64,000 bases of DNA, taken from Diospyros lotus. Lineage: Eukaryota > Streptophyta > Magnoliopsida > Ericales > Ebenaceae. Below the pieces are notes generated by a model. It did not search any database and had not been told where the DNA came from. It worked only from the letters and a program-made list of their open reading frames with translations. This document shows, piece after piece, positions 1-13,000 of this stretch (position 1 is its first letter; each line of letters opens with the position of its first letter). Position numbers and translations under genes: made by a program. The stretch is taken from contig NC_068340.1 in assembly GCF_014633365.1 (NCBI RefSeq), forward strand, positions 37,224,328 to 37,288,327, given 5' to 3'.

Positions 1-525
1 AGGCATGAATCAGCGTCTATATTTACTAGTGTGTAACTTAGCAGATTCAATCTGAATAGTTTGTGTCTATCATATACAAAGAAATTAATTGGATATTCCA
101 GGCCATAGACTATATATACCTGCACCAGATACAGTAAAAACATGCTAGAAAGCCATTCATGTGTAAGACTTGAATAGATTCTACATGTATATCCACATAT
201 AGATACATATATATATATATATCAATCTCTAGACACACTGTGTACAGAAAGATTTGAAGTGCATTTCCAAACCAGCGTTAAACATTAGAATTTGTCACAC
301 TGAAGGAGATAAATATCATCATCACTCTCAGGCCTCATATGATAAATATGAGAAGATCAACTATTAAAGGAATTGGACAAGTTCCGAATCTTTTTGGTAC
401 TTAACAACCACATGAATAACTAGATAGATATAGCATGAATCATCCACCGGAAAATGTATCACAGCCTCCAAATGTTGCCTATTTAGTTAGATTTTGATAT
501 GATGGCAACGATTGCAAGTTTCTTG
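1..525. other. Intergenic, downstream of the first bHLH gene
   Basis: AT-rich sequence with a short TA microsatellite near 208-223. It probably includes the 3' UTR and terminator of the minus-strand bHLH gene that ends at 526, but no polyadenylation signal was fixed with confidence. No other gene seen. Confidence 0.4.
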
Positions 526-1480
526 TCAAGAACCGTTCACAACATTGTTTAACATTTGTTGCAGCTCAACGAAATTGACGCAGTTCGGATCAATCACCTA
601 CGAAATATATATCATCCATGTATAGAGAAGAAAAATTAAACATAAAGCTCTGATTAAGCCTTCCAAACAATATATAATTTATTATAGAAGTAAAGATGCA
701 TATATATATATATATGGAGAGAGAGAGAGAGAGAGAGGGTACGTAGTACCTCACACTGGATGGTATGAAGAAACTTGTCATTTACTTGAGTGGAATCGCA
801 GGTAACAACGTTCAATCCCTCCTCAAGCAGAATTTGCATCAGTTTTGATAGTTTCAAAGTTTCTTGGTACATACTGCTAATCACCTCTATTTTCACTCCT
901 CCCAAACAAGGGAAGACTGTAACACGATTCATGGAGTGGCTTGATGAGCCTCCTTTCCCAGGATCTGAAGAAGAATCTGATGAACTGGACGACTTCTTCA
1001 GCTGATCTCTCTTGTGATCTAATTCTTTCACATTGTTTTGCAAATTCTTAATGTAGTTTACTGCCGCGGCCATCTGATCTGCAGTTGAACGTTTCCCCTG
1101 AAAAACCCATTAACGTAAAGATTCATAAAACCTAGCTTATATAATTCACACACACGCATACACACATACATGTTAGGTAGATATATAGCTCCTTAAATTT
1201 AGATTTAATTGAGATTGAGTGGATTATCCCCTTGTGTGATGCTATGTGGAAGTAGACGTTGAATTCCTAAAACCAGCGGTGGTGAACTTGGAAAAGAATG
1301 TACAGTAGGAAAAAGGAAAATAAGAAGGAAATAGACAGTTGATCTGACCCTGATGCATTCAAGAGGAAGCTCAGATCGAAGGGAAGCATAAAGAGTGGCC
1401 ATTTCTTGTCTTCTCTTGCGCTCGATTTCCCTATGTATAATCTTCTGATCTCTATCATCATTTTCTCGCCCAGTACTCAT
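526..1480 (-). CDS. bHLH transcription factor (bHLH36/118/120-like), three coding exons
   Basis: Predicted nuclear DNA-binding regulator of about 183 residues. Coding exons on the minus strand are 1349-1480, 750-1097 and 526-597; both introns are GT-AG and all junctions keep the frame. The basic region reads [12 protein letters not shown] and has the His-Glu-Arg trio that contacts E-box DNA. Helix 1 ([15 protein letters not shown]) runs across intron 1 into [20 protein letters not shown], which is loop plus helix 2. A Ser-rich linker and an ACT-like C-terminal half ([21 protein letters not shown]) follow, as in this plant subfamily. The frame stays open upstream to about 1540 but holds no ATG before 1480, so the ATG at 1480 is preferred. 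This gives a much shorter N-terminus than the paralog at 8965-9917; a missed upstream exon is possible. Intron 2 contains TA and GA microsatellites. The family is secure; the individual function is unknown. Confidence 0.85.
700..737. repeat. TA then GA microsatellite in bHLH intron 2
   Basis: A short alternating TA tract is followed directly by about ten GA dinucleotides, just inside the 5' splice site (minus strand) of the intron between coding exons 2 and 3 of the first bHLH gene. Confidence 0.8.
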
Positions 1481-1510
1481 GTAGTTGGTGGGATTGATTC
1501 TCTCTCTCAA

Positions 1511-3884
1511 GTGAGTGAATGAATATATACCAGAAAATTAAGATCAGACGACAGTGATCATGGATATGGTGGTTAGCAGGAGACCTGCATCAAACCGTCA
1601 TTAGTACGCACTGAGGAGCTTAATTGGGAGGATACACAAAGATTGTTGAATCATGAAGCTGAAGGGGTCTCTTTATGAAGGGTTTATAAAAGTAGAAAAA
1701 GAAGATAAGAGGTTGGTAAATTAGGGCCTGATAAGATGCCTCTCCTGTAGGCCTAGGATTCCAACAATACATAAAATCTCTTCTTGTACAAGGTTTTAAT
1801 GGAAGTGACATCACCATCAATTTAATTAATTGGATGATATTTCATGGCCGCTTTACTTTCTTCAAGTTCATGCCTTCATGCCTCACCCTCCAGTTAATCA
1901 ATAATTTGACTTACAGTATTATTAAATTAACGAAGGATTTTTATTATCTATCTTTAATGATTTCATGTTTATTTTGAGTTGGCTTTGATTTTAATACGCA
2001 ATTATTATATACATATAACCTACTGAATAGACTTTTGATGTGTTATTGACTCGTTATATAAATTACTATCATGTCTAGTGGGTGTTGACCATAAAATATT
2101 TTTGAATTGTCTTGGATTAAATTGAGATACGAGTTTGCTAGCCTAACTAATGAGAACACTAATAAAAATTAAAGAATATGGGTCTGTCCTGGACTAATTT
2201 CGCATCGTTAATTTATTACAAAAATCTAGTAAATATATATATTATTTAATTTTATTAACTTAAAAACAACTAGCAACTAATTAACATTTTGTGGGATAAC
2301 AACTGTAATTTTACAAATTGACAGTATTCTTTCGTCTCTACAATACCAAATGCTCTCTCTCTCAAATTTAAAAAGCTTTAAGTCAATGTTTAGAGAGCTT
2401 CCGGAAAAGACAGAAAAGTAAACATCAATAAGATTAACATATATAATTTCTTACTTAATTAGGTGGTGTTGCAAGCACAACAAATGAGAAGAACATGCAT
2501 ATATATATTTACCAGATCAAAGATAATTTCAGGTTATTCCGAAGAAAAAATAATAATAATAATTTCAGGTACCCACAAGTAATGTCTTTATAATTTTATA
2601 AATTTGAATCAGTATCTTTGTCCCTTTTTTCTTCATTATCGTCATATAGACTTGACATCTTTAATAAACGACCGTGTTAGGCTTTTTTTTAAAAAAAAAT
2701 AAAATTCTCTTGCAAGTGTTCTGTCTTTTCTTTCTAATGATATAACAATTTTTTTGATAAAAAAAAGATGGATAATTAACAAAGGTTTACAAAAGCAAGA
2801 GACACAACAACTATACGTAGACACTTTTGGAGGATAATTTACACAATTTTTATATAAAGCCATCAGCTGACTCAATTTTTTATGTAGACACCATGTTAGA
2901 GATTAATTTGACCATTTACCAAGATTCAATGATTGCATCATAAAATTATTCACTCAATAAACTTAATTAATTAATATTGATAAGGATTCACTCAAACCTC
3001 AAATAATAAACATGCAAGCTCACAAAATTCAACCACTAATATATATCATGTTAACTTGTTCGAGAGAAAAAAAAAAAGAAAAAATATTTTAACCAGTCAA
3101 TTATACTCATTGTGCAAATGAGCTACCACCTTGATGGTTTATAATACATTTTAGTATTTTAGATATGTTTAGTGTCATCTCATACTTAACAACTCATGGT
3201 ATTTTACGAAGGAAACGGTGCACGTGTGTATAGGGATGACTTGTTCTTCATTCCACCTTTTCTTAATTTATTTTCTGGGCAGTTACATCCACAGTGCCGA
3301 GAGATATAGACTTGACTTCTTGAAGCCGCCAAGCATGTGACAAATGTGATGACTTATTATTCACTCTATTTTTTGTTAAGTAATTTCTTCTACGGCCGCT
3401 AAATGAACAGCGCCAAGAGATTGAAACTTGGCCTTTTCAAGCTGCTTTCCCTAATCATCTTCCAAAAGAGAGTGATCTGTAAATGGGGCCAAAAAGATGT
3501 GAAAATGAACAACACATGCACCAAGATATATAATAGATGGTCTTGTCCACATTCTCCGACAAACCAGGTTGGAATATATATCTTTTCTTTTCCTTTTCGT
3601 TTTTGCAAAACCTTTCCCCATTTAATTAACTTTCAGACAATTGTTTTTCACTCAACTGGCATTTGAGCGAGGAACACATTTGTATAATCTACACAGTAAT
3701 TAATGATTATCGTAGAAATCTTTGACTTTAAACTTCTTGTTCGATCGTTAGTGTTTTATATATATATATATATATATATTTTCTGTTTTTTGTTTCTCCT
3801 TTTGCTTTGTATTGTTAATTGTTTTGTTTTTGATTTTTTATTTTCTTCTCTCATTTTATTTTTTCATATCCAATAGTTTATAAT
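1511..3884. other. Intergenic; upstream region of first bHLH gene
   Basis: The segment nearest 1511 should hold the 5' UTR and promoter of the minus-strand bHLH gene. Several short ORFs occur (for example 1620-1820, minus) but none resembles a known protein. The rest is AT-rich and featureless apart from short A/T and TA runs. Confidence 0.4.
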
Positions 3885-3925
3885 ACAACAACAACATATC
3901 CAACCTTTATCCCACTATGTGGGGT
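3885..3925 (-). mobile_element. 41-bp 5'-truncated RTE-type LINE tail with 18-bp TSD
   Basis: Read on the minus strand, the segment matches the last bases of the LINE at 42749-43641: a CCCACATAGTGGGATAAAG-like stretch, then GGATATG, then GTT repeats. It is bracketed by an exact 18-bp direct repeat at 3867-3884 and 3926-3943 (TATCCAATAGTTTATAAT), the target-site duplication. Only the 3' end of the element was copied, with no coding sequence. Confidence 0.85.
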
Positions 3926-3943
3926 TATCCAATAGTTTATAAT

Positions 3944-6900
3944 CTCTAGAATTTTTTATTTCTAATACTGCTAGTGAAGTTGCTTTGTTTTAATGAGTTT
4001 TTTTTAGCAAAAAGCTTAAGAGATTGAAATATATAAAAATCAAATTAGTCGGAATATTTATGTATGCATGAAAGGGTACATGCACTCTATTTCATTAAGT
4101 AATTGTTTAAAAATAAAAGTTTAGTAGACTCACTATTCCGTATTTAAATGGTCCCCGTCTAATTTCAACCTTACCGTGGGGGATATTACTCTTTTTCTCA
4201 AATTAAATTTTGAAAGTCGAAACAAAAATTAGATCTTAAAAAAAAAAAATCAAATCTTAGATGTCCGTTAAAGGTCAATAATCTTAAAATGCCTATCAAC
4301 AGTAATCAATATCGCTAAGTAAGATATAATATTGATAGCTACGAGAGAAACTAACAATCTTTTCTCCTTTAAAAAGGTGTGAAGACATATATATATGACA
4401 TTTTCTCTTCTTTTTTTTTGTCTAATTCACACACACACATATATATATGGGTATATTTTCACCATATTCATTTGTTATGTTCTTTTCTTTTATTGCATAT
4501 ATAATCTATTTTTACATAATTAAAGTAACCTGTTACAATAATTTGGAAAATTATAATTTGAGAAATATCTAAAAAGTGGACGAGAGAAAAAAGTGAAGAA
4601 ATATTATGGCAATGGCTCCCAAACGTCACAAAAAAGCAAGCATCCTTGTATTGATGTAGATGGCATTCACACCATTGACGGGAGAAAGTATATTCTTGTA
4701 CAGTACTAAATTCTAGCTTTTTCAACCCATTTTTCTCGAAAGTCTAATCTAAATGTCGGCACATTGATCCTTCTTTACTTTTGCTTTGGTTTTTCACTTT
4801 TTTAGTGTTTTTTGGGTGTGGAAGATGGTGCAAATTAACCACTGTTTGCAAACATCATCAGAAGATGACGCAAGTAGTGGTTAATATGCATGTGCTGAAA
4901 CAAAACAGAGGCATGGCCTTCACCGTCGTCTCCTTCCGCCCAAATCAGAGACTTGAAGGCCAAGCATATATAATAGAAAGAAAAAACATGAATATTATTT
5001 AGACATAATATTATAACATTTTATGAAGCAATCGGCACTAATTATTTGTATATTTATTTTTATAATAAATAATTTAATTACTTAAAACAACTTATCATTC
5101 ATACTGAACATCATATAATTAACTATTTAAAATACTTATCGAAATAACATTTTCAAGAAAAGATTGAAGACCTACAATAATATTCTTGCAACTAATTGTC
5201 AATGTCCCTAGTTTGCTTTTTGCTTTTGTCTTAAGGAGAATAATAAATGTTATGAGATTGTGTGAACAAGTGTGAAAGGTAACTCTTTAACTTCTAAATT
5301 CTAATTGTCATCAGTTCGCATAATCAATTCATAAGATTTATCATTATTCTTAAATAGTAATGTATATAGGATAAAAGTCAAATCAAATTAAAAGGTCAAG
5401 GAATCAAAAAGGCCAAAATGTCTATGTATTAGTTTAATAATCACGTACAGTGGAAGATTGTTAATGAGGGGACTGTTATTTGCACAAAAATATTGTTATT
5501 TCAAACCTCATTTTTGTGCCATGATTATATTAGGAAGTGGAGTGTTATTAACAAATTGTTTAGTGGGTATAGTAATACCTACTAACCCCATTAAACATGT
5601 TTTAACTTGATGATTATTGATGTTTTTAAAGTTAATATGTGTGATATGTGTTTACATAAACAAAACTCAGTCTCATTGGCTACATATGTGGATCAAAGTC
5701 AATCTCACTAACCTTTACGCTAGTCTTGACGCGAGTGTTCAACTTTTGAGGGTCTAGCCAAAGCTTATAAACAAATGATCTTGTTAAGTATCTACAAGTT
5801 GATAAGAATTGGAAACATGGATTCTCACAATAATCCCAATGAAGGATACAACCAAATTGGGACTCCTTAGCAATTTAGAGATAAGACAAATATCCCTTAA
5901 GATTTATCCCTATAATTTTAATTGGAGTTCAAAACTTTTCCTATAATTTAGGGAATTAAGGATAACGATAGTTAGTAGCATTGAGATAAATCTCCTAAGA
6001 TTCTCTTATGATCATCATTCTTATTTGATAAAGATTATCAAGATCTAATTTGAAACTCTCCTTCCTTTAGAGTGTGTTTTCACATTATAATTTGAGAAGC
6101 CTTTTTTGAAAAGGGCTATTCGTCAACTTTTATAATTTATATCTTGTTTTCAAAATTTTCAATTGCTTGACCTTTCGTTTTCATTATTTTTTTTCAAATT
6201 CACTAAAAATTATTCTTCTAAGTGTTTATCTCCAATGACCTCACTTTTCTATCTAAACTCTTGTGTTCAATTTAGTTTATCAATGCAGGATCTCCAATTA
6301 CCACTCACTTGACTAATTAATTTTTTTTTCAAAATTTAGTGCAAATTTGTTTCCTTCAACCTTCAAATATTTTAGAAATAATTTGGGGGTGTTATATAAA
6401 CTTAAGAGAAAAATTGAAGTGACCCTCCATGGTAAGCATTTCCCAAGCTTTACTGCCCTCCATACTCTTTATCTTGGCTCAATATCTAGCTTAAGTCTTA
6501 AAGTAACTTTACTAATACATCTCGAGACAGTCCTTACAATTTTTTTTTCTTGCATGGTCTGATTACTTGATTTTGATTTCAGAGCAGTCCATGGTCTCAG
6601 CCAATTGACTTGTCTTCCTAAAATATATCGATGGTCAATTTCTTACATTATCAATTATAATTAAGCCTTGGTTTCACATCTTTTTCTTTCAATAATTTTG
6701 ATATATATGAGAGACACCATTGAACAGTAATGAATATATTTTTCGCTTGTTCCAATCCTGAAGATTGATGCTCACTCTAAGAGGAAAAATCAGCGAAAAC
6801 AAAGCGAATTAAAGTTGAAAATATTGCAACTTGTAGTACTCAGTATGCATATGCAAGCAATGTTCTCAAACTCAAATGATGATCTAAGACCAGAGTGAAC

Positions 6901-8265
6901 TTACTCGCCTTTACAAACATAACGAAGATAGAAAACATACAATAGTTATCCCATTCGATCAATTGTGCTTCGTACGGCCACCAACAGAATTTCACTATAT
7001 ATTCATAAAGATTATGGTACATATATGCATATAAATATTTCATTACATATATGTATATTCTGGTTTTATTTTTGTTGGCCGTTTAACTCTGTGTTGTTCC
7101 TCCGTCGAGCATGAGTTTGCCTTGGTGCATATCTACTCTCTTCTTAGCCTTGTGCCTTTTTTTTTTTCTCTATTTTGTTCTAGAAACATAAGTTCTTAAG
7201 GCTGGAGCCTGCAATGGAGAGAAAAGGACAACAGAGATTGGTTAGGTGTAGAACAAGATCAATTAGGATAAATCTCCAGACTAATCTCCAGGTGCTCTCA
7301 AGAATGATCAAAAGTCAAAACACACACACGGGCAAGCTGAAACTAGCATTCTGGGAATGACTGCAAGTGCACAAAGCTGTTGTAAAGTCATGAGACTAAG
7401 CAAATTAATTTTTACCTCTCGAAAGAAGATAAGCAGATGACCCCAGACGGTCTGAGCAGGCATGTAAACAGGCACCAAGCTTGTCAATCCAAAAAAAAAA
7501 ACAGCATGCAGATTACATGCATTAGTTCGCTTTCCATGTCAGAACACAAGGGTTTCAAACATATATAGACTTGTAGGAGAAGGCTTGTGCTTGGTGGCCT
7601 AATCAGGAAAAAAAAAGAGCCCTCTCCTGTGACTATGAATAATACGTGGTTGACGAAACTCCATCAATCTCCTAATGTTTAGTTAAATGGCCCAACACTC
7701 TCTCCTAAATTGTCCAATCATCATTGAAATAAAATAATAACTAAGATAACTTCAACCCCTTCGATCTAGAGGACCAAGCTCTTTATCAACTAGAGAGGTT
7801 TAACTAAATAAGAAAGTTAACTATATGCTGTCATTACACAAACTTCTACAAGGAAAAGACCATGATGATAAACACACACACACACGAGATGAACCGTTCG
7901 TTATTCTTAAATATCATAAGAAAAATGGACTAAGAAAATTATGATTTGAACTAATATTGGACAATCCATCTACAAATATATTTGCATGCATGGTTTAGCA
8001 TATAATTAAGATAATTTGTTTTCAACAGGGGAGATATATATATATGTATATATATAAAGAAAAAGAACTTACAAAATCTCTAGGAAGCCTAAACTAGATG
8101 GATTGGCTTTGTGGGGAGAATTAAGGAAAATGGGCTGCAAGAACCTAGCTATAGCTATCAAGAATGGGGCTTGGTTCCACAGCTCACTACTGAAAGGATA
8201 AAAAAAGAACAAAAGGAAATTAAAAAAGGAGTAAATTACTACTGTTGCACTATGGAACACACACA
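3944..8265. other. Intergenic AT-rich DNA between the bHLH paralogs
   Basis: No protein or RNA gene was recognised. Short ORFs at 4468-4725, 4781-5002, 6347-6562 and 6840-7043 have no family signature and biased composition. TA and CA microsatellites occur (for example 7872-7886 and 8035-8056). Confidence 0.4.
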
Positions 8266-8282
8266 CCCCCCCCCCCCCCCCC
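8266..8282. repeat. Poly-C run (17 C)
   Basis: An uninterrupted C homopolymer follows a short CA repeat. Lengths of such runs are error-prone in sequencing and assembly. Confidence 0.9.
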
Positions 8283-8534
8283 TTCTTTTTTTTCTATCTT
8301 TGTTGGGGGAGGGAGGGAAACACAAGCAATGTGAAGCAGGCAGAAGTGCAGTAATGTGAAAACTGAGCCATGGATAGACTAGTAGTTTCCAGACCAACAC
8401 ATTAATTCCCCAATAAATACTGCTCAGACTCATCTCTTTCACCTTATCTCTCAGCAGCTTTAATTAGTACAACAATTGGATAAAAGCATTTTTCTTCAAG
8501 ACTGCATATATATACATACATATATATATATATA

Positions 8535-8684
8535 GGTCAGCATGTATCTTGCTATCTATTTCGCTTCAATATTGGATCAGGATGACAGCAATCGCAATTT
8601 GGGTATCAGGGTCAGCATGTATCTTGCTATCTATTTCGCTTCAATATTGGATCAGGATGACAGCAATCGCAATTTGGGTATCAG
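8535..8684. repeat. Perfect 75-bp tandem duplication (two copies)
   Basis: Copies at 8535-8609 and 8610-8684 look identical. The unit length is a multiple of three, so a plus-strand ORF runs through both, but codon context suggests this is fortuitous. TA microsatellites flank both sides. It lies about 280 bp downstream of the stop codon of the minus-strand bHLH gene at 8965-9917, possibly in or near its 3' UTR. Confidence 0.9.
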
Positions 8685-8964
8685 CATATATATATATATA
8701 GTCTTAATTACTCCTAGAAATTATTTGTGTACTCCGATGCGCACGATTAACCTCAGCAACATGTGGTATTCTGAAGACTTTCATTTAAGCATCTTGAAGA
8801 GGAAACCTGCATCTAATCAAAGATCAGATTCTTGGGGATAGAATTCAGATTCAAGGTTCAGATCAAAAGACAAATTAGCTTCAGGTCATGAAAGCCCTAG
8901 CCTAATATTAACTAGCAACCGTCTTCAAAACCCAAACAATATAAACTATTACTTGAAACCTTTA

Positions 8965-9917
8965 CTAATCTAAATTTATACTAATAACATCAGTCAGTTT
9001 CTCTTGCAGCATCTGTAGATCAATGCCCGAAGGATGACCCTGCAAGCATGATATCGAAACCTTAGTTAAACAAAATCCCGAAACCATCATTAATTAACCG
9101 ATCGAAGTAGTATTAATTTCAGCAACAGTACCTCTGATCTAATGATATGGAGTAACTTAGGGTTTAAATCTGTCGAAACACAGCTAACAACATCCAGTCC
9201 TTCTTCGGCCAGCGCTTCGAGCACTCGTGAAAGGGGGAAACCTTCATCTCTGATTCTACTGCTGATAAGAATCTCCATTCCTCCCCAACATGATGAGCGG
9301 ATTGTGACACTGCTGGACGAGCAATTATTTGAGCTTCCTCTTTCCAGAGGAAGAACACTTGAATTCAGCACCTTATTTAGCTCATCTCTCTTGGCATCCA
9401 GTTCCTTGATATTCTTCTGCAAGTGTTTGATGTAATTCACAGCCTCTTCCATGTGATCCGACATCGAACGCTTTCCCTGAAACACCATCGCCATATATAC
9501 CCTATAGGTTTATTTATTCATTCATGCATGTTTCTTAAGATTCATTTACAGGATTGTTCCAAGGGGCTGGTTATATATATGTGTGTGTTAAAAAGACAGA
9601 AAATACAGCTTCTTAATTACCTTGATATATTCAAGGGGGAGAAGAGATCTCAGTGAGGCGTGAAGGTTGGCCATTTCTTGCCTTCTTTGCCTCTCTATCT
9701 CTCTGTGCATGACTCTCTTCTGCTTGCCATCAGTACTGGAATAGTCATGACCATGAATGGCTGATAACTTTGGTGGCCTTTTCCCTTTGGTGGGAAGATT
9801 AGTTATCTCCAGTGAAGCCTGACTGAAGATCTGATCTTGTTGGATTGTGCCCTGTTGGCAGGGAATAGAAGGGATCCGAAACAACAGCTCATCGTTGCCA
9901 TGGTGTAAGGGAAACAT
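8965..9917 (-). CDS. bHLH transcription factor, tandem paralog, three coding exons
   Basis: Nuclear bHLH regulator. Coding exons on the minus strand are 9621-9917, 9132-9476 and 8965-9039; introns are GT-AG and sit at the same codons as in the gene at 526-1480. The chosen ATG gives 238 residues beginning [16 protein letters not shown], the usual start of this subfamily. An in-frame ATG at 9986 would add 23 residues. The basic region is [12 protein letters not shown]; helix 1 is [14 protein letters not shown]; loop and helix 2 are [21 protein letters not shown] linker and an ACT-like half ([20 protein letters not shown]) follow. A TA-rich TATA candidate lies just upstream at 10070-10097. The pair looks like a local duplication followed by N-terminal divergence. 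Family assignment is firm; targets are unknown. Confidence 0.9.
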
Positions 9918-10069
9918 TGACCGAGGACAACAATATTTGAGCTTCAGATTAGGTTTTTGATAATCCTCTTGTGGATCAATGGACATGATGAAGACAAGAT
10001 ATGTTTGTTAGGATATGGGGATCATCGATGACCCCCTAAACAAATGTCAAGATTCCTCACACAGTCTCT

Positions 10070-10097
10070 TTATATATATATATATATATATATATAA
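10070..10097 (-). promoter_or_regulatory. Candidate TATA region of second bHLH gene
   Basis: A TA repeat ending in TATAAAGAG when read on the minus strand, about 85-150 bp upstream of the two candidate start codons. Position and composition fit a TATA box, but TA microsatellites are common across this window. Confidence 0.35.
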
Positions 10098-10099
10098 TA

Positions 10100-13000
10100 G
10101 AAGTGACCTTGCTGGCCATTTTTTAGAGCTTGCTTGTGCCACCACTGTTATTAAACAACTGCAAACCAACTCATCTACGCTTGTTTCCTACTGGACATAT
10201 ATTAGCTTAAACAAATCAAATGAAACACTACTCGCAATAATTTTCCACTCTGTGCTCTAGTGTCCAGTGCTATTATTGTCCAACTTTGTTGGGGCTAGCT
10301 AGACTGTGAATGGCCCTGCAGCGGAAGCATGATGAAGTGACCATGTTAGCCAAGAAAACAAAAAGTAAAAATAAAAAGTAAAAGGTTTTTCTTTTACTTT
10401 TCTTTTTCTTTTTTATCTTAAGTGTAATAAATATATTTTATTTTTAAATTTGAATTTTTTTTTCCCACTTGATAAAAGTTACCGGGGGAGTAATCTAATA
10501 ACACAACCATTATTAAAAGGAAACAAAATTAGAGTGGATTAGGACATGCTCAAGGCAGATACATTTTCTTCACTGCTATCATCATGTCTGGTGCTAGCTA
10601 TTATCAATCTCGCATTAGTCTCAAACACACGAAGCAAAGAAGCTGCTGCTCAGAACAATGTTCAATTTTGGTTGATTTCACGGCTTGTTTTTATGTTGAT
10701 GTTATATAATAAATCTTGCTCCTTTTAATTTTAAGCACATCATCAACTAATGAGAATGTTTGGGAACAATTAATCCTTTTTTCCTTAGGACTTTCCTACG
10801 GAGTGAGTGGACACCTTCTCTGTCATTGGGTACTCGAAGCCGATCGATTCCCCTTCTGCCTTGGGGTCGATACTAGTAGCGATCGTCATCTATACACTCC
10901 CTTGTTACACCTTTGTTTTTGCTTCGCCCTCTCATCTTTTGTCTTTTCTCTCTCCACCGCTCTATCTAAGTCAGTCCAATCTCAAGACTTTTTTGTTTTT
11001 TTGCCTCAAATCCTAACCTTAACCTTTTGATTTTTCAAAAATATTATTTAAATAAAAAAATTTAACAAATCTGTATTCAAATAGCTATTTTTTAACTCAC
11101 TCACACCCAAATGTCTTTTTCCTCGGTACGTACCCAATCCAAAAGACCGCAAAGACTTGTCATAAATATGACTGGGATTTCTTCAGAGGCCTCGTAGATT
11201 GGATCTGGAAAAGAGAAAAAATTAAGGACCTGACCTGTCTTATTCACATTGGTAAGTCCAGTCCAGGGCATCGCCCAGCTCCTGTGCAGCTAGAGGCTCA
11301 GCTTCGTCGAATCATCACCACAACGTTGCAACTTCTAACAAAATTATCTGTACACAAGATTCAGAGATGAGGGACAGGACTCTACACGCTTGAGTTACGA
11401 ATTTATACAGTAAAAACAAAAATAGGACCTACAAACCAATCGCATTTGGAGAATAACTAATATTAATAATTTACTTTTGGTAAGAAACTTGTAATCACTA
11501 TTTTTTTAGGCGTATCGCGAATAAACTATAAATATAAGTAATAACTTAACAAATTATATACACTTAATAAGGTACTTAAAAATTGATAGACATATATGAC
11601 GAATGGGTAAAGTTAATTATTGTCTTAAAAGATTTTGTTTTAAAAAAATACATTTATTATATATTATTTTTAGTATTAAAAATTGTAATTAATTAATAAT
11701 AAATATATCATATTTTAAAATATGTGTTTTATGTTATTTTTAAATCATTTAATTCAGCATTCAAATGTTTTAATTAGCTGGTGAAATATTTTAAAATCTA
11801 ATTTATTTATTATTAAGTAACAAAAATATTTGATATTAAAAATAAAATATATTAAATATAGCTCGCTAAAAAATTCTTAAAATATTTAAATATTAAAATA
11901 AAATATAACAATGAGCATTACTGTGATCAATTAATAGCGTTTTTAACTTTTAGCAATCACGATTCATTGGGATTGAGGAAGACGGGGATATATATAGGCC
12001 ACTGATGAAAGCAGACAGCATACCATACTTTAGCGGCAGGACTACGTGGTCTTCATTGGGACCATACGACGACGTTTACTTAATTAATAAGAATCATGTC
12101 ATATCTTCTGCCAGCGGAGAGAAATCCTCGACACATTCTTTATTCTACCACTTGAGCTTATGGAAGCAGAGAGAATATATATAATATATTTATGCATATA
12201 TGTGGTTACATGTACGACACTGAAATTAATATATATATATATATATATACAGTTGCCTCTTATAGAGCTCTTGATTTGCTTTAGTTTTGATTTCGGCAAT
12301 CTGCCAAGAAAGCTCACCCCACCTATTAATTCATTAGTTTATTAATATTTCTACACTGAAGACCAAAAAGAAGTCAATTAAAATAAAACTTCTTATAAGT
12401 ACTTATAATATATGTGTACATGTATTAGTGGTAAAGTGAGTTCAAATGGAAATGAGAATAGCATCTGTACAGGTAGAGAGTATGGAGCTGTCTCAAATAA
12501 AGTAACCAACAAGTGGATATGTCTTCATACCTTCCGGTTTAGTTCAATTGCATTATCAAAGTTATGGGAAGCTGTATTCAAGAATCTGATCATTATTTTA
12601 TTTAGGCCAAGTATGTGCCCATTCAACTAATCCATTAGCTACCCTTTTCTTTTCTTGTTTTTTTTTTTTTTTTCTGAGAGAAACGATCCCGATGCATGTA
12701 AATTAAGCAAAACACTGTCACATTTGAGTAACTATTGATTGAAAATAAAATTTATGGACTGGTCAATTATCCAAAACAAGACAATTTTTACTTAAAAATG
12801 ATGTGGTACGTTCAATATAAGTCAGAACAAGAATATAATTATAATTAATAAAGAGGAGTGAGTATACCCTAAAATTGTCCAATGATTCACTATTCATATT
12901 TCATGCATGGTTTTCTTCTTGATTTGTGCATGGTGTTGGCGGTACGGGTACTATATATATATAGCAGCTAAATGTACGTCTGCTTTTGGCAAAGAATTAT

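Noticed and set aside
1481..1510. Upstream extension of the first bHLH ORF
   Set aside because: The frame is open to 1510 and beyond but begins with TTG and has no ATG before 1480, so the extra residues were not included.
8172..8195. TTCCACAGCTCACTACTGAA resembles the start of miR396
   Set aside because: The match stops after ten bases and no opposing arm is present.
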